From Hymenopus coronatus (Eukaryota > Arthropoda > Insecta > Mantodea > Hymenopodidae): 64,000 nt of DNA. Where the stretch lies: assembly GCA_030762935.1 (NCBI GenBank), contig CM060900.1:387027132-387091131 (forward strand), written 5' to 3'. This document shows positions 11,991 to 22,705 of this stretch, in pieces. The notes under the pieces are model-generated. The model saw nothing but the letters and a program-made list of their open reading frames with translations, made no database searches and was not told the DNA's origin. Positions within the stretch are counted from its first letter, which is position 1. Each line of letters starts with the position of its first letter. Both the position numbers and the translations under genes were made by a program.

Positions 11991-13872
11991 CAAACATTAA
12001 TGTGCTTGAATATTATTTAATCTAAAGCAATGGTGCCAGGGGTCAGCCGCACTCCTGTATCCCTTCTCCTAGACTAAAGTTCTAAAGCATTAATATACTT
12101 TTTGTCAATAAAGTGTAATTTATCATCTTGCCTTAAGTTTTTATTTGAAGGAATACTATTTGGAAGGTACTTTCATTGTTAGTGCGATATCACATTGTTA
12201 GCATTTTATTGATTAAATTTAGAGTTTCTCTGGCGAGCAATATTTGCAGAACTATTTCAACATCTTAGCACATAGGCATTCACACTTGCCTTGCGAAAGA
12301 AGTTCTACATACTTCTGCAGAGCTCCAAAAGGGAAAAGGAAATACGCTTAATACACTGAACCGACAGTTTTTCCCGGAGCTGAAATTACATTCATATAAT
12401 ATTATGTAAGCAGAAAAATGAACTACTTTTAGAACCTCAAAGAGTGCTTAGACCATTTTTAGTTATTTTTACAAACCTTAGTAGGTTCTAAACGACGTAA
12501 ACGATCAGGTATAGATATAGTGAATTTTGAATTAAATTATTTTATGAATATCTACAATAGCAATATAGGAAAAGAAAGGCAACAATAAGTAAAGGTATAT
12601 TCATCGGGAAATAAACCAATAGAAAATACATTGTCTTATAGTTTTGGTTGAAACTAAATTAGTCATGGTGACAAATCTTGTGTCTGCTATCTAAAATGCT
12701 ACGGTGGATCTAACTGAATGTCAGCACTCCTGAACAGCTTTATAGCAGATCGAAAACATTGAGTCTGTGTGTATGTTGCAGCAAAGTTGATGCTAACCCT
12801 TATATTGAAACACTTTGAGACATATTTTTGTATTCATTTACATAGTATAACTTCATTTGTCGAGGAATATTTACATATCTACTCATATTTATCTTTAGAA
12901 ACTACCACAACTCGCATTATGGTTAAATATTTGAAGGGTGAAAATATCTAAGTTATATCTACCATGTACTGAGGTACACATTAGTGTGTGTTCTTCCAAG
13001 CAGACATTATTCATTTAAGGTTTTCTCCTTTGATGAACACAGTTTGCTCACAGTTCTGTGAAGGAACGTGACTTCAATTTCTCAGGCTCGGTAAGTTGTA
13101 ACTCAACGATGTATTTCACGTAGCATTATAACTGCGGACGATTCTGGCATGTTTGTTCAGATTCTACAAAAGGTTCAAAATATTTACAAAAACGCGGTGC
13201 AATTTGTTTTGAACAAATAAGCAGAGTACCTTTATGTTCCATTACAAGTTATAGGTTTAGGAGTTTTTTTCATTACATGTGTTCTTCATTTATTACACAG
13301 GAAATGAATATCCACAATGGCTAATAATACCTAACAGAAAGTATTGTATTATAATACTGTTCATATGTATATGTCTAAGCTACTTGTGGAACAGATCGAT
13401 TGCTACAATAAATACAAATAAATTTGAGGTGACAGTCAACTGAAATTTGAGGTTTTGGTCTAATTTTTTATTTTTGTTTGTACTACTAAAGCTGTTTTAT
13501 TTCTTCTTCTGTTTAAAAGTGGCAAAAGCTTTTACCCTGTGCCATTTTTAAACTTCTGGGTTGCTATTTATGCTTGATGGTACGCATAGTTTCTAGTAGT
13601 GAGGGCATCCCATTCTGCTCCGTTTCTCAAACTACGCTTCTCTTTGTATAAAATGTTCTTTGCGGAGCAGTTTTGACATTTTTATATCACTTGTTTAGAA
13701 CCTTTGTTTTATAATGTGGTCCAGGTTTTGACAAGAATTAGGAAGTTTAGCATTTTTGGGGCAATGAATATTAAAAAAGACTTTTTTTTGAAAAATGTAA
13801 AAATTGTAGACACAAAACATTCCTGTGTCTTGTACTTTCATTGTACAGCAAAATCTATAACTTTTTTTGCAA
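11991..13872. other. Unannotated AT-rich stretch
   Basis: Nothing recognisable. Open frames are at most 64 codons, and no inverted termini or tRNA-like boxes were seen. Confidence 0.45.
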
Positions 13873-13899
13873 GAACAAGTAGTAAAAGAGGGCGTTAAA
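13873..13899 (+). repeat. 3' stub of a family C SINE, facing the next copy
   Basis: Only the last ~25 bases of the SINE ('gtaaaagagggcgttaaac') are present, in plus orientation. They lie 34 bases before a longer minus-strand copy whose end is 'gtttaactcccgcttttac'. The two form an imperfect inverted repeat. Confidence 0.65.
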
Positions 13900-13929
13900 C
13901 ACGGGAACCGAATGCGTCCATTTTTTGTT

Positions 13930-14166
13930 TGAGTTTAACTCCCGCTTTTACTGCTTGTGGCACCGCAGACGATGACACTGGTGATACAGAAATGAAGATG
14001 GAGCACCGGTGGAATGCGATGGCGGGTGAAACAGGAGAATCCGGAGAAACCGTGCCCCTGCGCCGATTTGTCCACCACAAATCTCACATGCAGTCGCTTG
14101 GGATCGAACCTGGACCATCTAGGCAACAAACGAGTCGTCTAACCACACGGCCACGGCGCTGCTGCC
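13930..14166 (-). mobile_element. tRNA-derived SINE, family C
   Basis: On the minus strand the head carries an A-box-like 'gtggccgtgtggttagacga' and a B box seen in reverse as 'gggatcgaacctgg'. The body has the 'catgtgagatttgtggtgga', 'tctccgga' and 'tgcggtgccacaagcagtaa' blocks and ends in 'gttaaac'. Copies at 57,093 and 61,190 have the same order. Confidence 0.88.
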
Positions 14167-15087
14167 GAATGTGTCCATAGACGAAATGACCTGAGCTATC
14201 CCGCTCGTTAAACTTCATTAACTTTTTTACTTCGAATAAAAACGCCATATTAACATGATTTTTACATGCTGTTATATTCTGTATATTTGATTGGAACATA
14301 TGGGGTTTGGCTGCAGTGAAATTAATGACTCTATCGTCTTGTGTGCCAAGCTAAGGATCGGAAGGAAAGCACGGCATGGGGCAGACCTGCTATGTTAATT
14401 CTTTTGATGGAAGGTTTCGTAACACCATAGAGGAGAGTAGAAAATTGCAGGCTACTGCCTCTGGAGCCAGGGGCTTAGAGAGGAAAGAGTAATGATTCCC
14501 AGCAGTAATGAATTAATCCGTGGCTTGCATTTCCATAAAACCTGACTTCAACAGCTAGGAAGTCCAACGAACACACGAAAAGCCTCAGAGGTCTTCTTTT
14601 ATTTCTACTTATAACAGTGGTGTGTCTCAAGAGGCCGAGTGTCATGAATCCCCTTGCACGGTATGATAATTTAAAGTGAGGGCAACATCTGCTGAGAAAG
14701 ATAACGTGGCGGTGGCTTCTTCTTAGATACCAGCTTCTAGCACATGAATGAAATCCCAGGCTTAAGTGTGAAAAGCATCCACTACCAAAGAGAGAACAAA
14801 AGAAACTGGGATTGAGCACAAATGCAAAGCAGGGGTACGGACAATTTAACTCTCCGATGCTGGTATGCATGTATATATTAAAACCAGTAATGTCGAATAA
14901 AGCAATAATGCCATATTTTTCATTGTTTTCAAGGAAGCAACGTCTAAATGTAGGGAGGATATTTGAAGAAGTAATAGCAAACTGAGCCATAGCCTGAAAA
15001 AAATCCGATGTGTTCCATTCACGTGAATTCCTCTATTTGTTCTGCAAACAAACTATCTATAAATAATCTGATATGTTACACTCACAT
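14167..15087. other. Stretch containing a 171-codon minus-strand open frame
   Basis: The frame at 14,475-14,990 (minus) is the longest uninterrupted one in the window. It is Cys/Phe/Leu/Ser-rich with an uneven composition, and I recognise no domain. The start is the first ATG after a stop. There is no polyadenylation or splice context I would trust. It may be chance or a remnant of an unknown element. From 15,008 a first, duplicated copy of the RepA left end ('gaattcctctatttgttctg') precedes the true terminus at 15,088. Confidence 0.3.
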
Positions 15088-15953
15088 TACTTTCTCTAGC
15101 TGCTCTACAAACAAATTTCATAAAAAAAGATTATCCTTCTTTCTATACCATGATATTCAAGATAAACATAAGCATTTTTAATGTTCTTATGATTTAATTC
15201 CTTATAAGTAGAAGGAAGCTAAAAGAATGCGCAATGCAAAAATGGTAGTCAAATGTTTTAAAAGTTGTCGTTATGCAAATGTCATTTCAAATCGCTTCTT
15301 AGCTTGGCCAGGAGTAGAACAAAAGAAAAACGGATGCTTCCTGTCTGAGAAAAGTATAAGTACTTTACAATTGAAACCAAGAGCAAGGAAAATCTCGGAA
15401 ATGGTTACCTTCACAACAAAAACGTAAAGGGAAACTGTGTATATTGACGAGCTCTACATTTTTGTGCACTAAGTTTTTGTCTATCTCTTACGGTTTAGTA
15501 GTTAAGTAAAATTTGGCAAAATTCATCCAGAATAAATTGGTCTTCAGAGGCTATGTGCAGAAAATTCTAGATATGCATTTTACTTAGGATGTAAATGTCT
15601 GTAATATACGGGATTTCAATCAAAATCGTTACAGCCATTTTTGAGAAAATAAAAAATTTCGAAAATTGTTCCAGGTAAGTTGTAATTTGTGGTGGGGGAT
15701 TTTCTTGAAAATCTTCGTGTTGCATACTTTGAAGATCCCAAACCCAAATACCAAGTTTGGTATTTAACGGTCTTTTAGTTTTTGAGCTATGCTGTCCAAA
15801 GACACACATGGACCTTTTTCCAAAAATGTCTTTTCAGACACAGAGGAGCCCAAAACATATTATTCCGGTGAAATCTCGACATCCAATTTTTGAGTGGAGT
15901 ACAATGCCTTCTCTATCCACTATGTACATTGTACATGAGGGCTAGAGAAAGTA
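15088..15953 (+). mobile_element. RepA element, copy 3, reference copy
   Basis: This is the best-preserved RepA copy. It has perfect 13-bp terminal inverted repeats, TACTTTCTCTAGC at 15,088-15,100 and GCTAGAGAAAGTA at 15,941-15,953, giving 866 bp. Near the right end are two short palindromes, 'aaataccaagtttggtattt' (about 15,748-15,767) and 'atgtacattgtacat' (about 15,922-15,936). On the minus strand an 80-codon frame (15,567-15,809) parallels one in copy 1. No transposase is present, so it is a non-autonomous inverted-terminus element. No clear target-site duplication was found. Confidence 0.82.
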
Positions 15954-16771
15954 AAAATATCATTCTTTCATCTACACATCATGCTAATCAAGATAACCAT
16001 TACTTAGTTCCTTATAACCAGCAGTTACGTAACGGAAGGCACTAGATTAAAGCAACAGTGACATCTTTAAAAGCTGTCACTTTGTCAAGGACTATCATTG
16101 AAACGATGTTCTCTTTCGATAGCCAGGAGTAAAACAAAGTAGATGCGAAACAAATGAGTACTTTCCGTTTGAAGAAGTTTAAATATTTTAAAATTGGAAT
16201 TAAAACTCGGAATACATAAGAAATGAATACTTCTATAACAAGTGTATATTGCATTAATTGTATTCTTTAACGAGTTTACATTTTTGAGCAGTAAACTTAG
16301 TCTCTCTGTCTTATATCAGTTATGCAAAAGTAATTCAGAGTGACGAAGATTACAGGGGCTAATCCCAAGAAATTCAGTAAATATATTTTGTTTTCCATGT
16401 AGATATGTGTATTATACGGCATTTTAATAAAAATCTCTGAGTCGTTTTTAGCAAAGTTCGAAAATTCGAGAAATGCTCCATTTAAAGTTTAGTTTAGGGT
16501 GTGGAATTTTCCTGAAAATCTTCATGTCGCATCCTTGAAATATACTGAACTTAACTGCCAAATGTGGTATTTAACCGACTTTTCGTGTTTGTATTATGTT
16601 GTCCAAAACACACACACATAGGACCTTTTCTAAAAAAATAAAATGCTTTTCTTGGATTCAGGGCACCTCAAAGCATATACTTGCGGAGAAATTTTGGTAC
16701 CAAATTTTTGGGTGGAATACAATACCTTATCTAACGATTATGTACATTGTACATACGTGCTAGAGAAAGTA
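15954..16771 (+). mobile_element. RepA element, copy 4, tandem to copy 3
   Basis: It begins immediately after the terminus of copy 3, at a point about 50 bases inside the RepA left end ('cattctttcatctacacatc'), and runs to GCTAGAGAAAGTA at 16,759-16,771. The two copies are diverged from each other and share all internal blocks in order. The arrangement is a head-to-tail dimer sharing the middle terminus. Confidence 0.82.
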
Positions 16772-18069
16772 GTTAGCAGTTGAAACGTAGAGTTATAAAT
16801 TATGTAGAAATAATAAATGAACGTATTAGAGAGTTAATAAGTAAATTTCCTGTTAGCGAAGGTGGAGAATGGCAACAACAGCTATTAGCGTCGAACATAG
16901 TATGGAACATTTTCTTACAGATATGCATCTTATTCCATTACACTGTATTTGTATTTGATGTCAGTGAAGTCAGGAAAACAAAATATGTTAACTCGTAAAA
17001 AATGAAAGCAAAAGTTATATTAGGATTAAAATAAGAAGTATCGCGGAGGGACGCTCAGTCATCGGAGCATAATGCCGAGGCCATTGTGGCCCTTTACAGC
17101 TTGCGTAATCCATGGGAGGGCAGACAAGAGAGACCCGAAGGTTCTATGGGTGAAAGCATGAACGAAGTTCCTAAAGTTTCATTCCTCCGTCTCCTAGCGC
17201 ACACTCATAGGCCCCTGAACCCCCAGGGTACCAAAAGAGTTCCATAAAGCAGGTCCAGACGACGTCACTAATGACGTCACGAAGAAATTACACAGTGCGT
17301 ACATTTATCCACAACACGTAACCCGCCAAACACTGTCATCTGGATCTTCTATCTTAAGACACATGACAAAGAGCTTGTGGGTACATAAAATGATGAACCA
17401 GAAAGTTGTGGTGAAAGATGAATCGCCCTAGCATTCGCCTACCGACGGGGAAACCACAAAAAATACATCGTTTAAATTTGGAGGAATCTCCTGAATACGG
17501 GTCACAGACTTTACCGCCTAAACAAACCAGGCCGGTCTTCAGCTGGAGGAACTATTTATTTTCTTTCACCTTAACCTGTATGGATATTCGGCGCACTAGT
17601 TTGCAACTCTTGATTGCTTGTTTTGTTTCTTTTGCATAGCTCCCTTTAACTTCTGTGGTCTTCATAGAGATAATTATCATTGCCTATTCCTCTTCAGTAT
17701 CCCTTTCCATCTTTATCTCCATTTTCCGTTCCACTCTCTAAACAATGCTGTCCCCTTCTGTTCGTTAGTTCATGTTATCTGGTGTTTTGGAAACTGATAA
17801 TAACATTTTTCGGTATGTTAAATTATATTATACACCAAAATTCATAATAAATCTATAGCACTTTTTGAGTGAAGGGCTAACAGAAACAAAAATAAAACAC
17901 ATAATATATTCCCATTCACTCACGTGTTTCAGAGAAAAATTATGTGCATTAATAATCAATTATTTATCCAAAACTCCTGTACAGATTAAAGCTCAGACGG
18001 GCAGGGACTCCATCTTAATTATAGTATAATAACACACTTCCTTATTACTTCGATTTTTAATATCCCATC
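16772..18069. other. Unannotated stretch with a possible SINE relic
   Basis: The sequence at about 17,415-17,490 ('cattcgcctaccgacgggg') resembles part of the SINE body at 38,800-38,860, which suggests an old minus-strand relic. The surrounding 17,040-17,560 is GC-richer than the flanks, but no gene was found. Confidence 0.4.
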
Positions 18070-18262
18070 CGATGTCGGTCCCTGGCTCAGTTGGTTTTAC
18101 GCCGATTTGTGATATCAAGGTGGCTGGTTCAAACTGGGCTTGAAAAAGACAACCCCATGTCAATAGAAAAGAACTTTTGCGGGACAAAATTACGGCACAG
18201 CAGTGACACTGACATGATCCTGGCAATTGACAACATTGTTAACCAGGAAAAATAGTTTATTC
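18070..18262 (+). mobile_element. tRNA-derived SINE, family H
   Basis: The A box 'tggctcagttgg' and the B box 'ggttcaaactg' are at normal SINE spacing. They are followed by an 'acggcacagcagtgacactg' body and a 3' end with 'aacattgttaaccaggaaa'. From memory, insect SINEs share the body pattern (gcacaccggtgacgctgaca...gttaaataaa); this is a recalled resemblance, not a search result. Confidence 0.7.
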
Positions 18263-18381
18263 AATTATGCACTGGCAGGTTGCATGAACAGAATAAACCG
18301 CACAGTGCTGTTCATCAGAATATACTAGTTTTGAACACCAACATTACCTGGCAAACTATTCAATATCTACGCTAACATCTG

Positions 18382-19100
18382 TTAAGGTGATGTATCTGTG
18401 AAATTTGACCAACAATTGTGAAAAATTCAAAGAATACGATTTTCATAACAAAATAATATGAATTCTAAACTTTAAGAAAACAGTTTTCCTCATTTGGTGC
18501 ATTTTAACTACAAAGTAACTAAAGCTATAAATGCTCAGGCGCATACTTATTAATAGGCACTGCCAACTTTAAAACCTTATTTTCTCTAACTTTTTTCCAA
18601 TACTTTTCCATATGTTTTACTAGTTTGTTTCAAAATTGTTATACTGCCTCTCAGAAGTACATAAAAGAATATGGTCTTATAGTTTTTCGAAATAATGTTC
18701 GAATTTGGATAAATAAATATTACCTACATTTTAAGAAGAAACAAATGTTTTGAGAGCACGATAAATGTCTATAATAATTAGGATTGATATAAAAACTTTG
18801 TTGAATGTGAGACACTTTTTATAATTGGTTTGAATCTTTCAATACTTCTATTTTAGTTTTTAAACTATTGTCATTCTTTTGTTGCTTTCTGCAGTCTGAT
18901 AGGACTGCAGAAAAGTCGTTTTAAAGCTTGAAATTTTAATGGGAATGGTTCGTAAAATTCATTATGTGGCTTGTTTTTATTATTTAATTAACCACGTAAG
19001 CCAGAATTTTTATATACGGCAAAATATACTATTCTTGTGCATAATAACTGGTATGAATTTCAATACGGTATCTCAAATATTGTGGATTTTATAGTTTATC
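18382..19100 (+). mobile_element. MITE, TTAA/GGTGATG family
   Basis: It begins TTAA then GGTGATGTATCTGTGAA at 18,382-18,402. Its body aligns along its length with 62,811-63,500: 'tttgaccaa', 'agctataaatg', 'caatacttttccatat', 'atactgcctctcagaagtac' and 'aataactggtatgaatttca' occur in order. The right terminus is degenerate and the end near 19,100 is approximate. It is non-coding. Confidence 0.75.
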
Positions 19101-19950
19101 CCATGTACGCACAAGAACAGCGATGCTTAGAGGTAAGATTGCTGGTGTGGTAATATCTTACACTTCAGTCGCGATTAATGTAGAACTGTGCATGTGGACA
19201 TGCTCAGCTGATGCTCCGATAACTCTGGATGTGTGTGTAGGGGGATACATCGCTGATTAAATAGATAACAGCATCTTCAGGCAGAACGCAATTACTTCTG
19301 GAACATGGAATTAACAAGCAAGGTACCTGGCAATCAAGTCATTTATTGAAGCTGCGTTAATTCAAGCGAGGTAATATGCAAATGTCCGAGTTAGCCAGCA
19401 AGATATAATCTGGTTAATATGTCCGTAGAGCCATTTTGTGTTGGCATTTATGATGAGAGCTCAGAAAATACGAGACGGCGAACACAAAAGTGCGGCTGCC
19501 CTTTTGTGCCACACGATTTTTATCATCCATATCTTCAGCCTACGTTTCGCAGAACGACTCGAAGGAAATGCAGGCGGAAAAGGCGTGAATCATTCTGGGG
19601 GTTCAAAGTCATATTACTGTAATGAACTTCTGAACCTCGCAGGCTTATTAACTATCATAACACTTAACGACTCTTCGAAGTCATATGTTAACACTTTTAT
19701 GTCATGCAGAGGCTAGCATGCTTGATAGATTTGTCATTTTCTTCCCTCCATTACGGTGCTTGATGGCAGTAATATACGCACGGAGGTCAGACAAATTTAT
19801 TGTTCTATACTCAGTGAGTCTGTCATGCGGGACAATTCTCCTTGGTTAAGTAGCATATGAAGTTGTTGGCAGTTCAATGATAATCACGGAATTCGCAGCT
19901 GGAGGGAGTTATTAGTTGCTTACAGCCCGGACCGGAATTTTGATTATCTT
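19101..19950. other. Unannotated stretch
   Basis: Two overlapping plus-strand frames of 67 and 92 codons (19,419-19,716) are arginine- and cysteine-rich without a recognisable motif. Nothing else was seen. Confidence 0.4.
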
Positions 19951-19962
19951 AAAATGTTTGAA

Positions 19963-20317
19963 TGAGGGTGCCGTGGCTGAGTGGTTAGACCGCTCGCCTC
20001 TTATTTAGGCGGCCCGGATTCGATCCAAAGCACCCACTTGTGGGATTTGTAGAAGAGGAAGCGAAGTCTGGAATGGTTTTCTCCGGGTCCTCTGGTTCCC
20101 CCCTCCACTCATTCCACCAATTGCTCAATCACATCCCCTATCATCCACTTCCTCATGTCCATGCCTGGCCATGGGCCGACCACTCGTTCCAGGTTCTCCA
20201 TCTTTTGGTTTCGTACCGTTGGTTCCCCAAAATTCTTCTGACCCTAAGTATCCGCTCTGTAAGTCCTAGGGGGGTGTCAGTCCTAAATACGGGGAGGGTA
20301 CGCCGACTACGAAAATG
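19963..20317 (+). mobile_element. tRNA-derived SINE, family B, with 12-bp target-site duplication
   Basis: The head has a perfect A box TGGCTGAGTGG and the B box GGATTCGATCC. A long GC-rich body (about 290 bp) follows, ending in a short A-rich tail. AAAATGTTTGAA at 19,951-19,962 is repeated exactly at 20,318-20,329, which shows retroposition. The perfect duplication suggests this is among the younger insertions here. A 92-codon frame (20,040-20,318) lies wholly within the SINE and is not a gene. Confidence 0.92.
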
Positions 20318-20329
20318 AAAATGTTTGAA

Positions 20330-21239
20330 AAATTACCTAGGTATTTTTTAAAACCCCGATAATTACAAACTGTGGCCTAAAACCAAGACATACTTCGTGT
20401 GTTCAAATAATGTAGAGAAAGATATGCATTTATTTATATATGGGTATAATTACTATACAAGCAGAAAAACTAAGTACATTCATGGTGATAAAATAATTTA
20501 TAAAATTAATTTCAAACTCTATCGATTCGGCGCTAGTTTTTGAAGAGCCTGAAAAGAAATTATGAAAACTGACTTTGAAGCAGGTCTTACAAAATTGTAG
20601 CATTAACTCAGATCACTTATGACTACACACATTCTAACACGACACAAGGACAATAGCAAACTGACTCTACGTGCTCATGAGAAAAAGGTAAAATAAATTA
20701 ATCTTAGCTAGCTCGGAACACGAATTCCTATCTGTCATTAAATATGTTCCCCTGACTGTGTGGTGAAAAAAGCGTTCGGATAAAACTACGGTCTGTAGAA
20801 GAAAAGGTCAGCATTCTAGATTAGGTACACGTGGGGAGATGTGGTGGGATAATAAAAGGTCTAAAAATTACAATAGTGTACGAAAACAGCAACCAGAAGT
20901 ACCTCCCAAAAAAGGCAGAGGCATTGTTTAGAAATTGCACCATGTAAAGAAGATGTCAGTTTCATTTACTCTAGGAATAAAGTAATTCAGAAGTCTAAAT
21001 TCTATTTTAATCTGCCTCAGTTAAAAATGCAGACCTGCATTTCACTGCTTCAGACCTTGGAGTGGCAAAATGATATACTACTAATAATTTTGGCGGGTTG
21101 AAAATCAGCTTAATCAGCTTTTTCATACTCTGCAAATATGTTGTGCGCCTTTATTTTTTCTTTTTCTTTCTATTTACGTTTGGTTTTTAAATAAAAAATT
21201 AGCCTATTTTATCAACAGCTATTCCTAAACTACTGTCCT
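20330..21239. other. Unannotated AT-rich stretch
   Basis: No gene, tRNA-like box or inverted terminus was recognised. Confidence 0.45.
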
Positions 21240-22400
21240 TTTTAATGAATACATTTTATGTTCTTCCATTCATATTCCGCTCCATTCTCATGTGCATGCA
21301 GTTGGCATGTTCGTTCTTTCCTGACACATAACTCACATTCTTAAATATAGGATTTTCTCTTCGAAGTGCAATGTTGATTTTATTATGCCTAACTTCAACA
21401 GTATTGGCCATGCAGTGTCGTTTTGATAGTAATTCCATAGTTTCAGAAAAAGTTGCTGATGGTCCAGCCAAATTTTCACAAAATAATCGAGAATGGTGAA
21501 AGTTTTGGATTGGAAGTGCCCTGGAAATGAATGACTCTCCAACCGTCAATCCAAGATACTCTCCTAATTTAGAAAGAGTAGAGCTGCACATACACAAATA
21601 TGCAGTCGTACATTTTGATTCTTCATAGTCCTGAGTAAGTACCTTCCTCCAGAGACACTGCTGCATATGCATATGAAAGAGGCATCTGCCTATGAGAACA
21701 CTTCACGAAGTGCAGAGACTGCACCTGTTTCATAATCAATATTGGCTTTTTGAGGATTCCACTCCGGAACAACCTAATGAAAATGATTAAACATTCGCAC
21801 ATATGTATCTCTCGTTTCATATGTCAAAAGAGAACACAAAACTGAATAAACATTAGTGCTTGTTCAGCGCTACCAAAGTCTGAGAAATTGACCGCTGCCG
21901 CTCTTGAAGTACCCATCCATAAAAAACTGTTGAGCGCTTTAGACTCCATCTTTCTTTTTCCCACAAAAATTATTATTCCTTCTTTGTCTACACCGTCCAC
22001 CAAAAGCAAGTTGGTCCCGTCCTTATGCCCAGGAATTCATCATCAAGGGTAATTTCTTCACGACTTCTAGGTTCCTTATGGTTTCCAAGATATTTATTTC
22101 TCTGATGAGACAAAATCCTTTTTATTAACATTTTTGACAGTTCTGTAGCAAATTTGTATATTTGTTGTGGAGGTCTCCTAATTCTCTGTATTCCCGAGAT
22201 GTTGAAGAATTCTCTTTCTGAGCTCTTTTCTTCGCCTAATATGCGCGTTTTATCACCTTTAAATAGGTTCCACACTGGTGTTCAGATACTCTCAAGATAT
22301 AACTGCTCTTACTTTGACATGCAGTGTGCGGTACCAGATCTGTATTTTTCATATATGTACTTGGATTTTGCTTCAATCCAAACCAGTCCCTCTCAAGTAT
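21240..22400 (-). pseudogene. MULE (Mutator-like) transposase pseudogene
   Basis: Read on the minus strand, pieces in several frames follow MULE order. Near 22,200 is ITLDDEFL and then DKEGIIIFVGKRKMES. A 'FLWMGTSRAA' block (about 21,920) stands where family members have a W-x-D-G-T-F-K motif. Then come EWNPQKANIDYETGAVSALREVF (described as the D-x-E/A-A...E-V-F-P block, about 21,740), FHMHMQQCLWRKV (about 21,670), LGLTVGESFISRAL and NTVEVRHNKINIALRR (about 21,400). The last block corresponds to the TNN-x-x-E-G-W/F-H region. The catalytic aspartate of the first motif is missing and stops and frameshifts are frequent. Sequence at 22,280-22,400 weakly suggests an upstream FLYWCH-type finger. 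Confidence 0.78.
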
Positions 22401-22705
22401 CAAACAATCCCCTCACCAATTATCTCACAGCATTTCTTTGACCGTTTATTTCGCTACTCGCTCTATTCATACATTTCCCCTTGATTGAAGCCACAGCCAA
22501 CCCTTTCCAGACCAACCATTAAATTGGAATGGGGGATTTTCCTAAAAATCCTTACAAAGTTACTCTTGTGTCTCAGCTAAATAGTGAAATATCTGCTATT
22601 TCGAGCTTACCCTGGTGTAAACTGTTAATAACATTAATTATTTATATATCCCATATAAATGCAAGAACATGACTAAATAAAGACAGGAAAATTACAGAAT
22701 AATGA
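22401..22705. other. Short AT-rich gap
   Basis: Contains a 'gggggattttcctaaaaatcc' string at about 22,531-22,551 that resembles an internal block of RepA. It may be a tiny RepA relic; otherwise there is nothing. Confidence 0.35.

Noticed and set aside
20040..20318. 92-codon plus-strand frame
   Set aside because: Lies wholly inside a SINE bounded by a 12-bp target-site duplication.
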